Source: Bacillota bacterium (GTDB lineage Bacteria; Bacillota; Clostridia; Christensenellales; CAG-138). Taken from it: a stretch of 37,603 nt of DNA. A program made the translations under genes and the position numbers. Of the stretch, positions 16,740 to 24,364 are shown piece after piece; positions within the stretch are counted from its first letter, which is position 1, and each line of letters opens with the position of its first letter. Location: NCBI GenBank assembly GCA_023426265.1, contig JAFABA010000045.1, positions 1-37,603 on the forward strand. The letters are read 5' to 3'. The notes beneath the pieces were generated by a model, which had not been told where the DNA came from, searched no databases, and saw only the letters and a program-made list of their open reading frames with translations.

Positions 16740-16977
16740 AGCGGCCGCGATGCGGCCGCTTTGGAGTATCAGCAAAGGGTTATGTTGAGGGCTCTGCCCT
16801 CAAACACCCGCTTAGGGTCGTAACGGCCCTAAGAACCCATCCCTGGGAACGCCCTAAAACAGGGCATTTCCGACGCAAGGGATTCCCAAGGGGCATGTCC
16901 CTTGGGCAGGGGCTCGGGGGCAAAGCCCCGAAAAGGGTTTGTCGGTAGCCTGAAGCGGCCGCGATGCGGCCGCTTTG
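16740..16977. repeat. Five-hairpin array bounded by a duplicated 24-base GC-rich hairpin
   Basis: The same 24 bases (arms AGCGGCCGC and GCGGCCGCT around GAT, then TTG) occur at 16740-16763 and 16954-16977 as direct repeats. Between them are five tandem perfect hairpins: TTGAGGGC/GCCCTCAA (16785-16803), CTTAGGG/CCCTAAG (16811-16833), GCCCT/AGGGC (16851-16865), CCCAAGGG/CCCTTGGG (16885-16906) and TCGGGG/CCCCGA (16914-16931). There is no coding potential. The flanking copies may be the original rlmL-type terminator duplicated by insertion of the array, or two boundaries of one element. Confidence 0.65.
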
Positions 16978-16989
16978 TTATACCTTATC

Positions 16990-17018
16990 TTTACTGCATT
17001 CCTGTTTTGTAATATAGT
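16990..17018 (+). promoter_or_regulatory. Putative promoter of the C69 hydrolase gene
   Basis: TTTACT (16990-16995), a 17-base spacer, TATAGT (17013-17018), just after the hairpin array. The start codon is 50 bases downstream and is preceded by AAAGGAG. Confidence 0.5.
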
Positions 17019-17068
17019 CAATATATGGAGCCATACAAGCCTGATTCACGTTAGAAAGGAGCATTCCC

Positions 17069-18337
17069 ATGTGCGATACGCTTTGCGCCTTGCCTTGCTC
17101 TACAAAGGACGGCCACACGCTGCTTGCGAAAAACAGCGACCGCAGCCCCAACGAACCCCATATCATCCGCTTTGTGCCCGCGCGGCAGCACGCGCCGGGC
17201 AGCGCTCTCAAATGCACCTATATCTCCATTCCGCAGGCGGAGCATACCTATGCGGCGCTGTTATGCAAGCCCAACTGGATCTGGGGCGCGGAGATGGGCG
17301 TAAACGAGCATGGCGTCGCCATAGGCAACGAGGCCGTATTTACAAAAGCAAAGAAAGAGCCGGACGCGCTCCTTGGCATGGACCTGTTGCGGCTCGGGCT
17401 GGAACGGGCAAAAACCGCCGAAGAGGCGGTATCCGTCATTACTTCGCTGCTTGAGGCCCATGGGCAGGGCGGCAACTGCGGCTATGACCACGACTTCCGC
17501 TACGACAACAGCTTTTTGATCGCCGACCCGGGCCGCGCCTTTATTCTCGAGACTGCCGGGCGGGACTGGGCCGCGGCAGAGTTAAAAGAAAAAGGGGCGA
17601 TCTCCAACGGACTCAGCTTACACAGCGAGCATACGCTCCGGCATGGCGTTGCGGCGGGCGAAGATTTTACTCAAAAGTATCGGGAGCCCATTTATACGTT
17701 CTTTTCCGCCTCCCAAGCCCGGCGGGAGCAATCAGCCTGCGCGCTTATGGCGGGGCCGCAGGACTCCGCAGCCATGATGCGCGCATTAAGAAGCCATCCT
17801 CCCCAATTGGAAGGGCGGGAATTTGCCCGCGGGGCAGTAAACAGCGTATGCATGCACGCGGGCGGGTTAATTGGCGACCATACCACCGGAAGCTTTGTTG
17901 CCGTACTGCGCAAGAACGCGCCTATGACAATCTGGGTGACAGCCGCGTCCACGCCCTGCATATCGGCATTCAAACCATTGTTTTTCGGGATTAACAGCGG
18001 CGCGCCCATGTTTGACGACGAAGCGGAAGGGCGGGCGTACTGGCTCAAACGCGAGCGGCTGCACCGGGCCATATTGGCCGGACGTGTGGACATTGCGGCG
18101 TTACGGCGGCAGCGCGATGCATTGGAGGCAAAGTGGCTTGACGAGGAAGCGCGGATATTTGCTTCCGGTGCGCCGGATGAAGACATCCTTTTGGCGTTCG
18201 CCGCCCGCGCGGCGGAAGAAGATACGCTGATCGACTCATTTCCCGTCGAAGGCTGGGAAACGCCCCAGACGCGCGGCCGATACGGAAGCTATTGGAAAGC
18301 TAAAAACGTTGCATTGGGAAAACCGCGGCCTGTATAA
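17069..18337 (+). CDS. Secernin/peptidase C69-type N-terminal nucleophile hydrolase
   Basis: 422 residues. The N-terminus MCDTLCALPCSTKDGHTLLAKNSDR is the secernin/C69 dipeptidase pattern, in which Cys2 becomes the N-terminal nucleophile after Met removal. Family members cleave amide bonds (dipeptides, or penicillin and bile acid amides in wider NTN relatives). Other conserved stretches are WGAEMGVNEHGVAIGNEAVF and GYDHDFRYDNSFLIADP. No signal peptide is seen, so it is cytosolic. The exact substrate is unknown. It stands alone between a hairpin array and a terminator-like hairpin. Confidence 0.85.
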   Translation: MCDTLCALPCSTKDGHTLLAKNSDRSPNEPHIIRFVPARQHAPGSALKCTYISIPQAEHTYAALLCKPNWIWGAEMGVNEHGVAIGNEAVFTKAKKEPDALLGMDLLRLGLERAKTAEEAVSVITSLLEAHGQGGNCGYDHDFRYDNSFLIADPGRAFILETAGRDWAAAELKEKGAISNGLSLHSEHTLRHGVAAGEDFTQKYREPIYTFFSASQARREQSACALMAGPQDSAAMMRALRSHPPQLEGREFARGAVNSVCMHAGGLIGDHTTGSFVAVLRKNAPMTIWVTAASTPCISAFKPLFFGINSGAPMFDDEAEGRAYWLKRERLHRAILAGRVDIAALRRQRDALEAKWLDEEARIFASGAPDEDILLAFAARAAEEDTLIDSFPVEGWETPQTRGRYGSYWKAKNVALGKPRPV

Positions 18338-18340
18338 GAG

Positions 18341-18363
18341 AAAGGGCGCGCTGGCGCCCCCTT
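18341..18363 (+). terminator. Hairpin after the C69 hydrolase gene
   Basis: GGGCGC (18344-18349), loop GCTG, GCGCCC (18354-18359), flanked by AA/CTT; no T run. Probably a terminator, also for transcripts arriving from the opposite strand. Confidence 0.5.
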
Positions 18364-18389
18364 CAGGGTATCAATAAACCTCGTCGTTT

Positions 18390-18476
18390 GTCATTCTGAG
18401 CCGAAGGCGAAGAATCTGGCTCCCGTTATACACCTAATATAGGCGCTTCAAGATCCTTCGCTTCGCTCAGGATGAC
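18390..18476. repeat. REP-like palindromic repeat (GTCATTCTGAG type)
   Basis: Starts GTCATTCTGAG and ends CTCAGGATGAC (10 of 11 bases inversely matching), with GAAGGCGAAGAATCT and AGATCCTTCGCTTC as inner arms. Repeats of this wording are spread through intergenic regions of many Firmicutes and other bacteria. Confidence 0.7.
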
Positions 18477-18502
18477 CGTAAAGAGACCTTGTATAGGCTT
18501 TG

Positions 18503-18568
18503 AGCAGAATCCCTCCACCGCTGGCGCAGTCCCCCTTCCTTTGATAAGGGAGGCTTTGGAATTCTGCT
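18503..18568. repeat. Second dispersed palindromic repeat, abutting the GDPD stop codon
   Basis: Outer arms AGCAGAAT (18503-18510) and ATTCTGCT (18561-18568) enclose CCCTCCACCGCTGGCGCAGT and an inner CCCTTC/AAGGGAGG region, a type of dispersed repeat seen in gut Firmicutes. The right arm runs two bases into the stop codon of the GDPD gene (18567-18569). Confidence 0.6.
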
Positions 18569-19304
18569 ATTTTTGCGCTCTTTTCACCGCTTCGAGCGCG
18601 ACGTCCGGTTTGTTGGATATAACGGCTTCCACCCCTGCCTGGGCGAGCTTGTAAACCGTCTCGGGGTCGTCCACCGTCCAGGTATGTATGGCTACGCCGT
18701 TTTTCTTGCAGCCCTCTATCATGCCCGGCCCGTAAAGCGCTGCGAGGTAGTGCGGATGCAGCGCATCCGCATGCAGGTAGTTGGCGTACACCCACGGGTC
18801 CACCAGCGCCTCGCCGTATAACAGGCCGATTTTCGCATTCGGGTCCAGCTCCCGGATCTTAGGAAGCACATAGTGATTGAAGGAAGAATATAAGATACGG
18901 CCCTGCATGCCCATACCGCGTTCGAGCGCGATGAGCTTTTCCCAGATACCCCAATAGATGACGACGTCGCATTTGATTTCCACGTTGATAAAAAGGTCCG
19001 TGGGCTTTATTAACTCATACACCTCGGGCAACGTGGGAATTCTGACATCCGAAAAGCCCGCTTTGCCATAAGAAAAATCCAGCGTCTTCAATTCCGCAAG
19101 CGTCTGGTCCACCACACGGCCGTGGCCGTCCGAGGTCCTGTCCACGGTTTCATCGTGTATGACCACAAGCTCGCCGTCCGCGCTTTCGTGCACGTCCAGT
19201 TCGATTCCCTGCGCGCCCAGCTCAATTGCCTTTTGAAATGCCGGGAGCGTGTTTTCCGGCGCGTACGCGCTGGCTCCGCGGTGCGCCCATACCTGTGTCG
19301 GCAT
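18567..19304 (-). CDS. Glycerophosphodiester phosphodiesterase family protein
   Basis: About 245 residues, cytosolic GDPD. It hydrolyses glycerophosphodiesters to glycerol 3-phosphate and an alcohol. The GP-PDE core is complete: HRGAS near residue 8, ENTLPAF, IELDVHESADGELVVIHDE with the metal-binding E-x-D and the catalytic His, then TSDGHG. The C-terminus has IHTWTVDDPETVYKLAQAGVEAVISNKPD. I start at the ATG at 19304 rather than the longest frame (19400), because AGGGGG precedes it by six bases and the protein then opens MPTQVWAHRGAS. A plausible -35/-10 (TTGCGC, CATACT) lies shortly upstream on the minus strand. A terminator and hairpins separate it from the HD-GYP gene. Confidence 0.92.
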   Translation of the reverse strand: MPTQVWAHRGASAYAPENTLPAFQKAIELGAQGIELDVHESADGELVVIHDETVDRTSDGHGRVVDQTLAELKTLDFSYGKAGFSDVRIPTLPEVYELIKPTDLFINVEIKCDVVIYWGIWEKLIALERGMGMQGRILYSSFNHYVLPKIRELDPNAKIGLLYGEALVDPWVYANYLHADALHPHYLAALYGPGMIEGCKKNGVAIHTWTVDDPETVYKLAQAGVEAVISNKPDVALEAVKRAQK

Positions 19305-19400
19305 AAAAAACCCCCTTTTGCTTTGCATCCTACCAATAGTATGCATTGAGGCAAAAGGGGGCGCAATACATGGAACGAAAAAAACAGGGATAAACTCCAA

Positions 19401-19656
19401 TTAACACAGGATCACCAATCCTTTTCTGGGGGTGTAAAGGATTCGCAAAGAGGTACCCGGGATTCTAAAATCGATTCACAGGACCAATTTTCGGCTCTTG
19501 GGAGCCGCCGAACCCGCTTCCCTACGGGAGGCCCCACATTTAATCCAATTTGACGACATGTGCGTCAAATCGGTGGAAAAAATGCCGCCATAAGCGACAT
19601 TTTAACCTACAGAAAACCCGGCGACATCGTCCGGCAGGACTATGTCGCTGGCTGAA
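19401..19656 (-). repeat. Hairpin-rich intergenic region between the HD-GYP and GDPD genes
   Basis: 256 bases without a gene. Read on the plus strand it holds AATCCTTT/AAAGGATT, CGGCTC/GAGCCG, ATTTGACG/CGTCAAAT with loop ACATGTG (19548-19570), the terminator at 19577-19604, and GCGACAT/ATGTCGC with inner GTCC/GGAC. The 19548-19570 hairpin has a partner with compensatory changes at 30952-30984. Confidence 0.6.
19577..19604 (-). terminator. Terminator of the DegV-to-HD-GYP operon
   Basis: On the minus strand AAAATGTCGC pairs with GCGGCATTTT (ten pairs, one G-U) around TTATG, followed by a short T run. It lies about 50 bases after the HD-GYP stop codon. Confidence 0.65.
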
Positions 19657-22170
19657 TTAATAGCTTACCACATTCACCTGCCCGCTTTCGACCAGCGTGA
19701 TAAAGAGCTGCCCGAGCTCCGGGTCAAACTGCTTGCCAAGGTTGACGCGAATCTCGTTCAATGCCGCTTCCACCGGCATAGTCTCCTTATAGGAGCGGCG
19801 GGAGATCATAGCGTCAAACGCATCCACAATGCTCAGGCAGCGCCCGCCGATCGGGATGCTCTCCCCCGCGATGCCGCGCGGGTAGCCCTTGCCGTCAAAG
19901 CGTTCGTGGTGGGCAAGCACCACGGGTATGACATAATCGAGCGACGGCAGATGCCGTATCATTTCAATGGAACGCTCCACATGCCCGCGCATGATGCGGA
20001 ATTCCTCGTCCGTCAGCTTGCCTTCCTTGGAGAGGATGCTGTCCGGTATGCCGATTTTGCCGATATCGTGCAGCAGCCCCGCCTGCCGGATAATTTCCAC
20101 ATGCTCCTCGCTCAGGCCCGCCGATGCGGCAAGCTGCGCCGCATAGGAGGACACGCACTGCGAATGGCTGAATGTATAATGGTCCTTCGCGTCGATCGCG
20201 GCGGTGAGCGCATATATGGTGGAGGTGTACTCCTGCACGATAGAGGCTTTGCTCCGCGCCGCCATCGGATCGTCCACGGCGGTGTTGCGCGTGTAGGTCA
20301 TGATGCGGTTCTTGCCGTTTTTCTTGACGGAGTATACCGCGAGGTTCGCGTAGGAAAGCAACTGGTCCGCATTGGCCGCGGCTGTGGGATACGAGCAGAT
20401 ACCGGCGGAGAACGTCAGGAATTTCTGTGTTGCGCCGTCCGATTGCGCGAGGTAGCTTGCAAAGTTCTCTTTTACGCGCTGCGCCACCTCTTCGGCGGTG
20501 GAAGCGCCGGAGAAAGGCAGGATAACGGAAAACTCCTTGCCGCCGTAGCGCGCGACTGTGCCGCGGTTGCCGACGATCCCCTGCACGATATGCGCAAAGT
20601 GCTGCAATATCCTATCGCCCTCGCCGCTGCCGTACAGCTCGTTGTAGAGCCTGAAATCATCGAGATTAAAGAGTATCACGGCGATGGAATGCGAACGCGC
20701 GCGCTGGAAATCCTCCTGCAGCTGCTGGTTGAAATGGCGGCGGTTGAACAGGCCGGTCAAAGAATCCCGCTGCGCTTCCCGTTCGATTGTCTCGTACAGG
20801 TTGGCGTTCTTGATGGCGATGGAGACGATGGAAACGACCGACTCCATGAAATTGATCTCATCGAACGTGTGGGGGCGACGGTTTACCTTTTCGGAAAGGA
20901 ATGTCATGCCCACCAGTACCCCGTCGCATTTGATGGGGAGGATTACCGCCGCCCCGATGCTCTGGAGCAGCTGCTTTTCCGTCTCCCACATGGATTTATA
21001 GTGGGTGGTCTGCACAAATTCGCTGTATACGACCGCCTTATCGTTCTGTTGCAGCCACTGCACCAGCGAGTTGTCCTCCCTGAGCATCAGGCGCTTGTTG
21101 AGACAGGAATAATCCGAGGTGGTACGGTAGCACTGCTCCTCGGGTACATGCAGGCAGACCTGTATCTGGGCCGTGGCGCTGCTTTCACGCAGGAAGTCCA
21201 CGTATGTAACGACGATCTCGTTGAGCTTGAGCGTCTTGTTGATGGCGAGCGAGAACGTCTTCATTTTGTTTTCCCGCTCAATCTGATCCTTGATGAACAG
21301 CGATTCGTGCAGGGAGTTTAACAGGCTGAATATGAGGATACCGAGGAGGGAAAACAAAACCGCAATAAACATGGGGCGGTTGAAGTCCGCCCTATCCATT
21401 GTGGCGGCAAGGTAGCTGTCCACAACCGGGAAGCTTGTCACAAGAAGCACCGTCGTCAATACCGCAGAAATAAGATATGTGGCGCCCTTGGACGTAATCT
21501 GGCTTAAAGCGTACACGCGCTTTTTATACAGCGCGTAATAGATGCAGAACGCATTGAACGTGCAGGCAAGCGAATCCGTCGGCCAGGAGCCAAACCCCGG
21601 TACAAGATCCAGCAGCATCAGCGCAAACATCACGAGCACGCCGACGATGAGGGGTTTAAAATGGGACCTGTTGAGCGCGCCGCCTTTCATGTTCTTGGAG
21701 AGTATGCGGCCAATGGACCCAAGTACCAGTACGGCATACAGGAACAGCAGCCACATGGTGGGCTGGACGATGTACGCAAATTCCCTTTCACCGGTGGCGT
21801 TGACGATGAGCGGGTGGGCGATGAACGCATCGAACTGGTTGAGCACGATGACGGCAACGGTCAGCACGCCCCAAAGATACTTTAAGAATATCGCACGCTC
21901 GTTGGTGAAAGCGCATGCCAGCAGAAAGTAGAAATAGGGAACAAGGCAGATACCCGAAAGCGATACCTCAAACCAGAACAGCATGCCCGGATAAAGCTCC
22001 AGGCGCATGAACAGGGAGCCGCCCGTCCAGAGAATGAACGTCACAAGCAGCGCCATGAACGAATAGATCACGGGCGTCTTCTTTGCCGTCCACATCGTGA
22101 GGAATAAAAACAGGTTGCAAAGAAGGCCGATGAACGGGATCAGCGTGAAGGTGATTTCATTCAGCGACAA
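19657..22170 (-). CDS. Membrane sensor with 7TM-type region, GAF, degenerate GGDEF and HD-GYP domains
   Basis: 837 residues. Residues 1-285 hold about nine hydrophobic helices resembling the N-terminal 7TM region of some histidine kinases. GAF-like domain about 325-455. GGDEF domain 468-625, whose signature reads GGKEF (543-547) with Lys at the catalytic Asp/Glu position, so cyclase activity is unlikely. HD-GYP domain 650-830 is intact: HDIGKIGIPD (H701, D702) and HHERFDGKGYP (754-764). HD-GYP proteins hydrolyse c-di-GMP. The start is TTG at 22170: a near-perfect GGAGGTGA lies six bases upstream and an in-frame stop lies just above. It overlaps the GH3-like gene by 10 bases, so it is translationally coupled. 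The membrane region may sense a product of the operon (inference). Confidence 0.92.
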   Translation of the reverse strand: MSLNEITFTLIPFIGLLCNLFLFLTMWTAKKTPVIYSFMALLVTFILWTGGSLFMRLELYPGMLFWFEVSLSGICLVPYFYFLLACAFTNERAIFLKYLWGVLTVAVIVLNQFDAFIAHPLIVNATGEREFAYIVQPTMWLLFLYAVLVLGSIGRILSKNMKGGALNRSHFKPLIVGVLVMFALMLLDLVPGFGSWPTDSLACTFNAFCIYYALYKKRVYALSQITSKGATYLISAVLTTVLLVTSFPVVDSYLAATMDRADFNRPMFIAVLFSLLGILIFSLLNSLHESLFIKDQIERENKMKTFSLAINKTLKLNEIVVTYVDFLRESSATAQIQVCLHVPEEQCYRTTSDYSCLNKRLMLREDNSLVQWLQQNDKAVVYSEFVQTTHYKSMWETEKQLLQSIGAAVILPIKCDGVLVGMTFLSEKVNRRPHTFDEINFMESVVSIVSIAIKNANLYETIEREAQRDSLTGLFNRRHFNQQLQEDFQRARSHSIAVILFNLDDFRLYNELYGSGEGDRILQHFAHIVQGIVGNRGTVARYGGKEFSVILPFSGASTAEEVAQRVKENFASYLAQSDGATQKFLTFSAGICSYPTAAANADQLLSYANLAVYSVKKNGKNRIMTYTRNTAVDDPMAARSKASIVQEYTSTIYALTAAIDAKDHYTFSHSQCVSSYAAQLAASAGLSEEHVEIIRQAGLLHDIGKIGIPDSILSKEGKLTDEEFRIMRGHVERSIEMIRHLPSLDYVIPVVLAHHERFDGKGYPRGIAGESIPIGGRCLSIVDAFDAMISRRSYKETMPVEAALNEIRVNLGKQFDPELGQLFITLVESGQVNVVSY

Positions 22171-23792
22171 AACCCGTCACCTCCCCTGCCCATTTCCCCG
22201 TTCTGGAGGTACAGGAGATTGACGATCTCCTGCTGGGGCGGATTCATTCTGCGGATGGGCTTACCGGTTTTTTGGGCGTATTCCGCTATAATGCCGCGGG
22301 TTAAAAGCGTGACCTGCAACGGCTCGATGCCCAAAAGCTTCTTGAGGTCGTGATAGTCGTGGTCATAATGGCGGAAATAAATGCTCATATGGTCGCGGAT
22401 GAGCTGGCGGGTAAATTCCCCACGGCCCTCGGCGGCCTCGTCGATTTCCACATACAGATGCATGAAGGAGCGCTTCTGGTCGTCATATTGCTTTCTGGCG
22501 AACCAGTCCGCGATCGGCAGGCGGGAAACCTCAATTACTTTATTGATAGCCCGTTCGGTGATGCGCGTAAAGCCCGCGATGTCGATGACCTTGGGCACCC
22601 GGTCGATGTATTCGAACTGCGGCAGATGAATGTTGTCCTGCTCGTTCTTAAGACGCAGGCAGCGGTACATGTCGCCCACGCGGTAGCGCACGAACGCGCC
22701 GCCCTTTAAGACCGTGATGACGATCTCATAGTTTTCGTTGGCGACCAACTCGTCCATCAGGAATGTGCGCGGCGTATAGGTGGGGTCCTCCATGTTTTTG
22801 AGCATGTCGCTTTCGGGAATGAATTCATAGAAGCATGCGTCCGGAAAGAATATCAGCCCGTTTTTGCTCCAGGTCTCCGTCGCGATGCAGGTGGGCTCGG
22901 TGCCCCCCGCGATTTCAAGGGGCCTGCATCCCCACGCGCGCTCGAGGTCATCCTTAAACAGCGCCGAATCCGTACCCACGCAGATAAATCCGTTGAGCCG
23001 GAACAGATCGGCAGGCCGCACAGGCGTGCCGTCTCGGAAGCTGCGGTATTTCGCGTTCAATATGCGCCAGAGCATACGCGGCCCGCAGAGCACGCGCTTC
23101 TGCTTTTCTCCCGTGGCGCTTCTACTCAGGCTGAAATTCTTGGTGATGCCGTATATGATGCTGCTCATGCCAAAGAGCAGGTCGATGCCGCCTTGCATGC
23201 TTTGCCGGAACCCAACGCGGTTCTGTTCGGCAAAGGACATTTTAAGCGCCTCTTTGAGCGGCGGCAGGAATTGCAAATCCAGCTCCGATTTTACAAGCAG
23301 CGGCAAAAGCCCCGTGGGATAGGGCAGCGGCGCCAGGCCATATAGCGCCCGCTGCGTGGCGCTTACATGGAATTTTCCGCGCCCCGTGGAAGTGGCAAGC
23401 ACAAGCCCTGCAAGTATGTTGTTTTTATAAACCGAGAGCATTTCCTCGCTGTAGGGGGCGACTTTACTGGGATGGCTGCCGCTTTCCCATGTGGTCTCTA
23501 ACCATACTACGGGCGGCGCGGGAAGCGCCCCTTCGTTTTTCGGAAGCAGGATATCCGCATAATCATCATAAGTGGTGAGCGGGACGGTTTTCCGAAACTC
23601 CGTTACGGTCTGGGGGACCTTTCCGCCCATAATGCGCCGGCCCAGTTCGCTCTTTGCAAAGAGCATGAGCTGTTCCTGCAGGAGCCTGAGCTGGATCTGC
23701 ATGTATTCTTCCATGGAGATATCCAGGAATCCACAGTATTTCTGCCAGATCTGCTCATGTGTGAGTTCTTTCAGCTCCTGCTTGAAGGACAC
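22161..23792 (-). CDS. GH3-like acyl-adenylating enzyme
   Basis: 543 residues, similar in length and motifs to the GH3 branch of the ANL (adenylate-forming) superfamily. Plant GH3 proteins adenylate a carboxylic acid and join it to an amino acid; bacterial members are uncharacterised. Motif-like regions: TWESGSHPSK (101-110, P-loop position), LEIAGGTEPTCIATETW (292-307) and FVRYRVGDMYRCL (367-379). No phosphopantetheine carrier domain is attached. The start is GTG 23792 after a GGGGGGAA stretch. It is the third gene of the DegV operon, 26 bases after the methyltransferase stop and overlapping the HD-GYP gene. The substrate is unknown; a hydrophobic acid is suggested only by the neighbours. 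Confidence 0.82.
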   Translation of the reverse strand: MSFKQELKELTHEQIWQKYCGFLDISMEEYMQIQLRLLQEQLMLFAKSELGRRIMGGKVPQTVTEFRKTVPLTTYDDYADILLPKNEGALPAPPVVWLETTWESGSHPSKVAPYSEEMLSVYKNNILAGLVLATSTGRGKFHVSATQRALYGLAPLPYPTGLLPLLVKSELDLQFLPPLKEALKMSFAEQNRVGFRQSMQGGIDLLFGMSSIIYGITKNFSLSRSATGEKQKRVLCGPRMLWRILNAKYRSFRDGTPVRPADLFRLNGFICVGTDSALFKDDLERAWGCRPLEIAGGTEPTCIATETWSKNGLIFFPDACFYEFIPESDMLKNMEDPTYTPRTFLMDELVANENYEIVITVLKGGAFVRYRVGDMYRCLRLKNEQDNIHLPQFEYIDRVPKVIDIAGFTRITERAINKVIEVSRLPIADWFARKQYDDQKRSFMHLYVEIDEAAEGRGEFTRQLIRDHMSIYFRHYDHDYHDLKKLLGIEPLQVTLLTRGIIAEYAQKTGKPIRRMNPPQQEIVNLLYLQNGEMGRGGDGFCR

Positions 23793-23818
23793 GGCACTTC
23801 CCCCCCTTCCCCTGCGCC

Positions 23819-24364
23819 TTACGGCTTATTCAAAAACGCCCTGATGCTGCGCCTGTTGGGCAGCAAAAATGGGACCTCCCGCTGATAGTCCGCATACCCC
23901 GAGATATACTGCGGGAACAGATAGGTATCCTCAACCCAGATATAAAGAAAATTCAAAGCGGGAAACAGGATGGCTCCCAAGAGCATCTCCGTTCCCCCGG
24001 CGAACAAATACAAACACCCATACAAAAACAGAAAGCACCAGCCGCCCGGATGCCTGCACAGCGCATACGGCCCCGTTTTTACGACGGTCAGGTCCCCTTC
24101 CCCGTATGTCTGCTTCGCAGGCAGCGCGCCGAAGAGCACATACAGGTAGACGGCAAACCAACCTACGGCAAGCACGCCGAACACAACGCGCCACGGCGCG
24201 CGAACGCCGGTCAGCGCGGGTGCGAGCAGCATGACCGTAGAAACAAAAAGCAGCAGCGCGCCCACAACAAACCAGAAAAACGCAAGGCGCGCCCCCTGCG
24301 CTTTTTTTACGTCAAAAAGCACAAACAGGGCAAAGGCGAGGGCGCCCAACACTACATATATCAT
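23819..24364 (-). CDS. ICMT-like integral membrane methyltransferase
   Basis: About 181 residues with four to five hydrophobic helices. The motif VVKTGPYALCRHPGGWCFLF matches the SAM-binding GPY-x-RHP signature of isoprenylcysteine carboxyl methyltransferase, phospholipid methyltransferase and related bacterial families, and the C-terminus has the usual YADYQREVPFLLPN. These enzymes methylate lipid-attached or hydrophobic substrates in the membrane. I use ATG 24364, which overlaps the DegV stop as ATGA with GGAAG upstream; the longer frame starting at 24418 runs inside degV. It is the second gene of the operon. Confidence 0.8.
   Translation of the reverse strand: MIYVVLGALAFALFVLFDVKKAQGARLAFFWFVVGALLLFVSTVMLLAPALTGVRAPWRVVFGVLAVGWFAVYLYVLFGALPAKQTYGEGDLTVVKTGPYALCRHPGGWCFLFLYGCLYLFAGGTEMLLGAILFPALNFLYIWVEDTYLFPQYISGYADYQREVPFLLPNRRSIRAFLNKP

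Noticed and set aside
16740..16977. CRISPR-like array, since two exact 24-base repeats are present
   Set aside because: Only two copies, 214 bases apart, no regular spacers and no cas genes in the window; the intervening sequence is a set of unrelated hairpins.
19401..19656. c-di-GMP riboswitch near the HD-GYP and GDPD genes
   Set aside because: I looked for GEMM-type conserved elements in the leader of the GDPD gene and saw only simple hairpins and a terminator.
19642..21321. 559-codon open frame on the plus strand
   Set aside because: Lies antisense to the HD-GYP gene, has His/Arg/Gly/Val-rich low-complexity composition of a GC-rich shadow frame and no recognisable motif or ribosome binding site.
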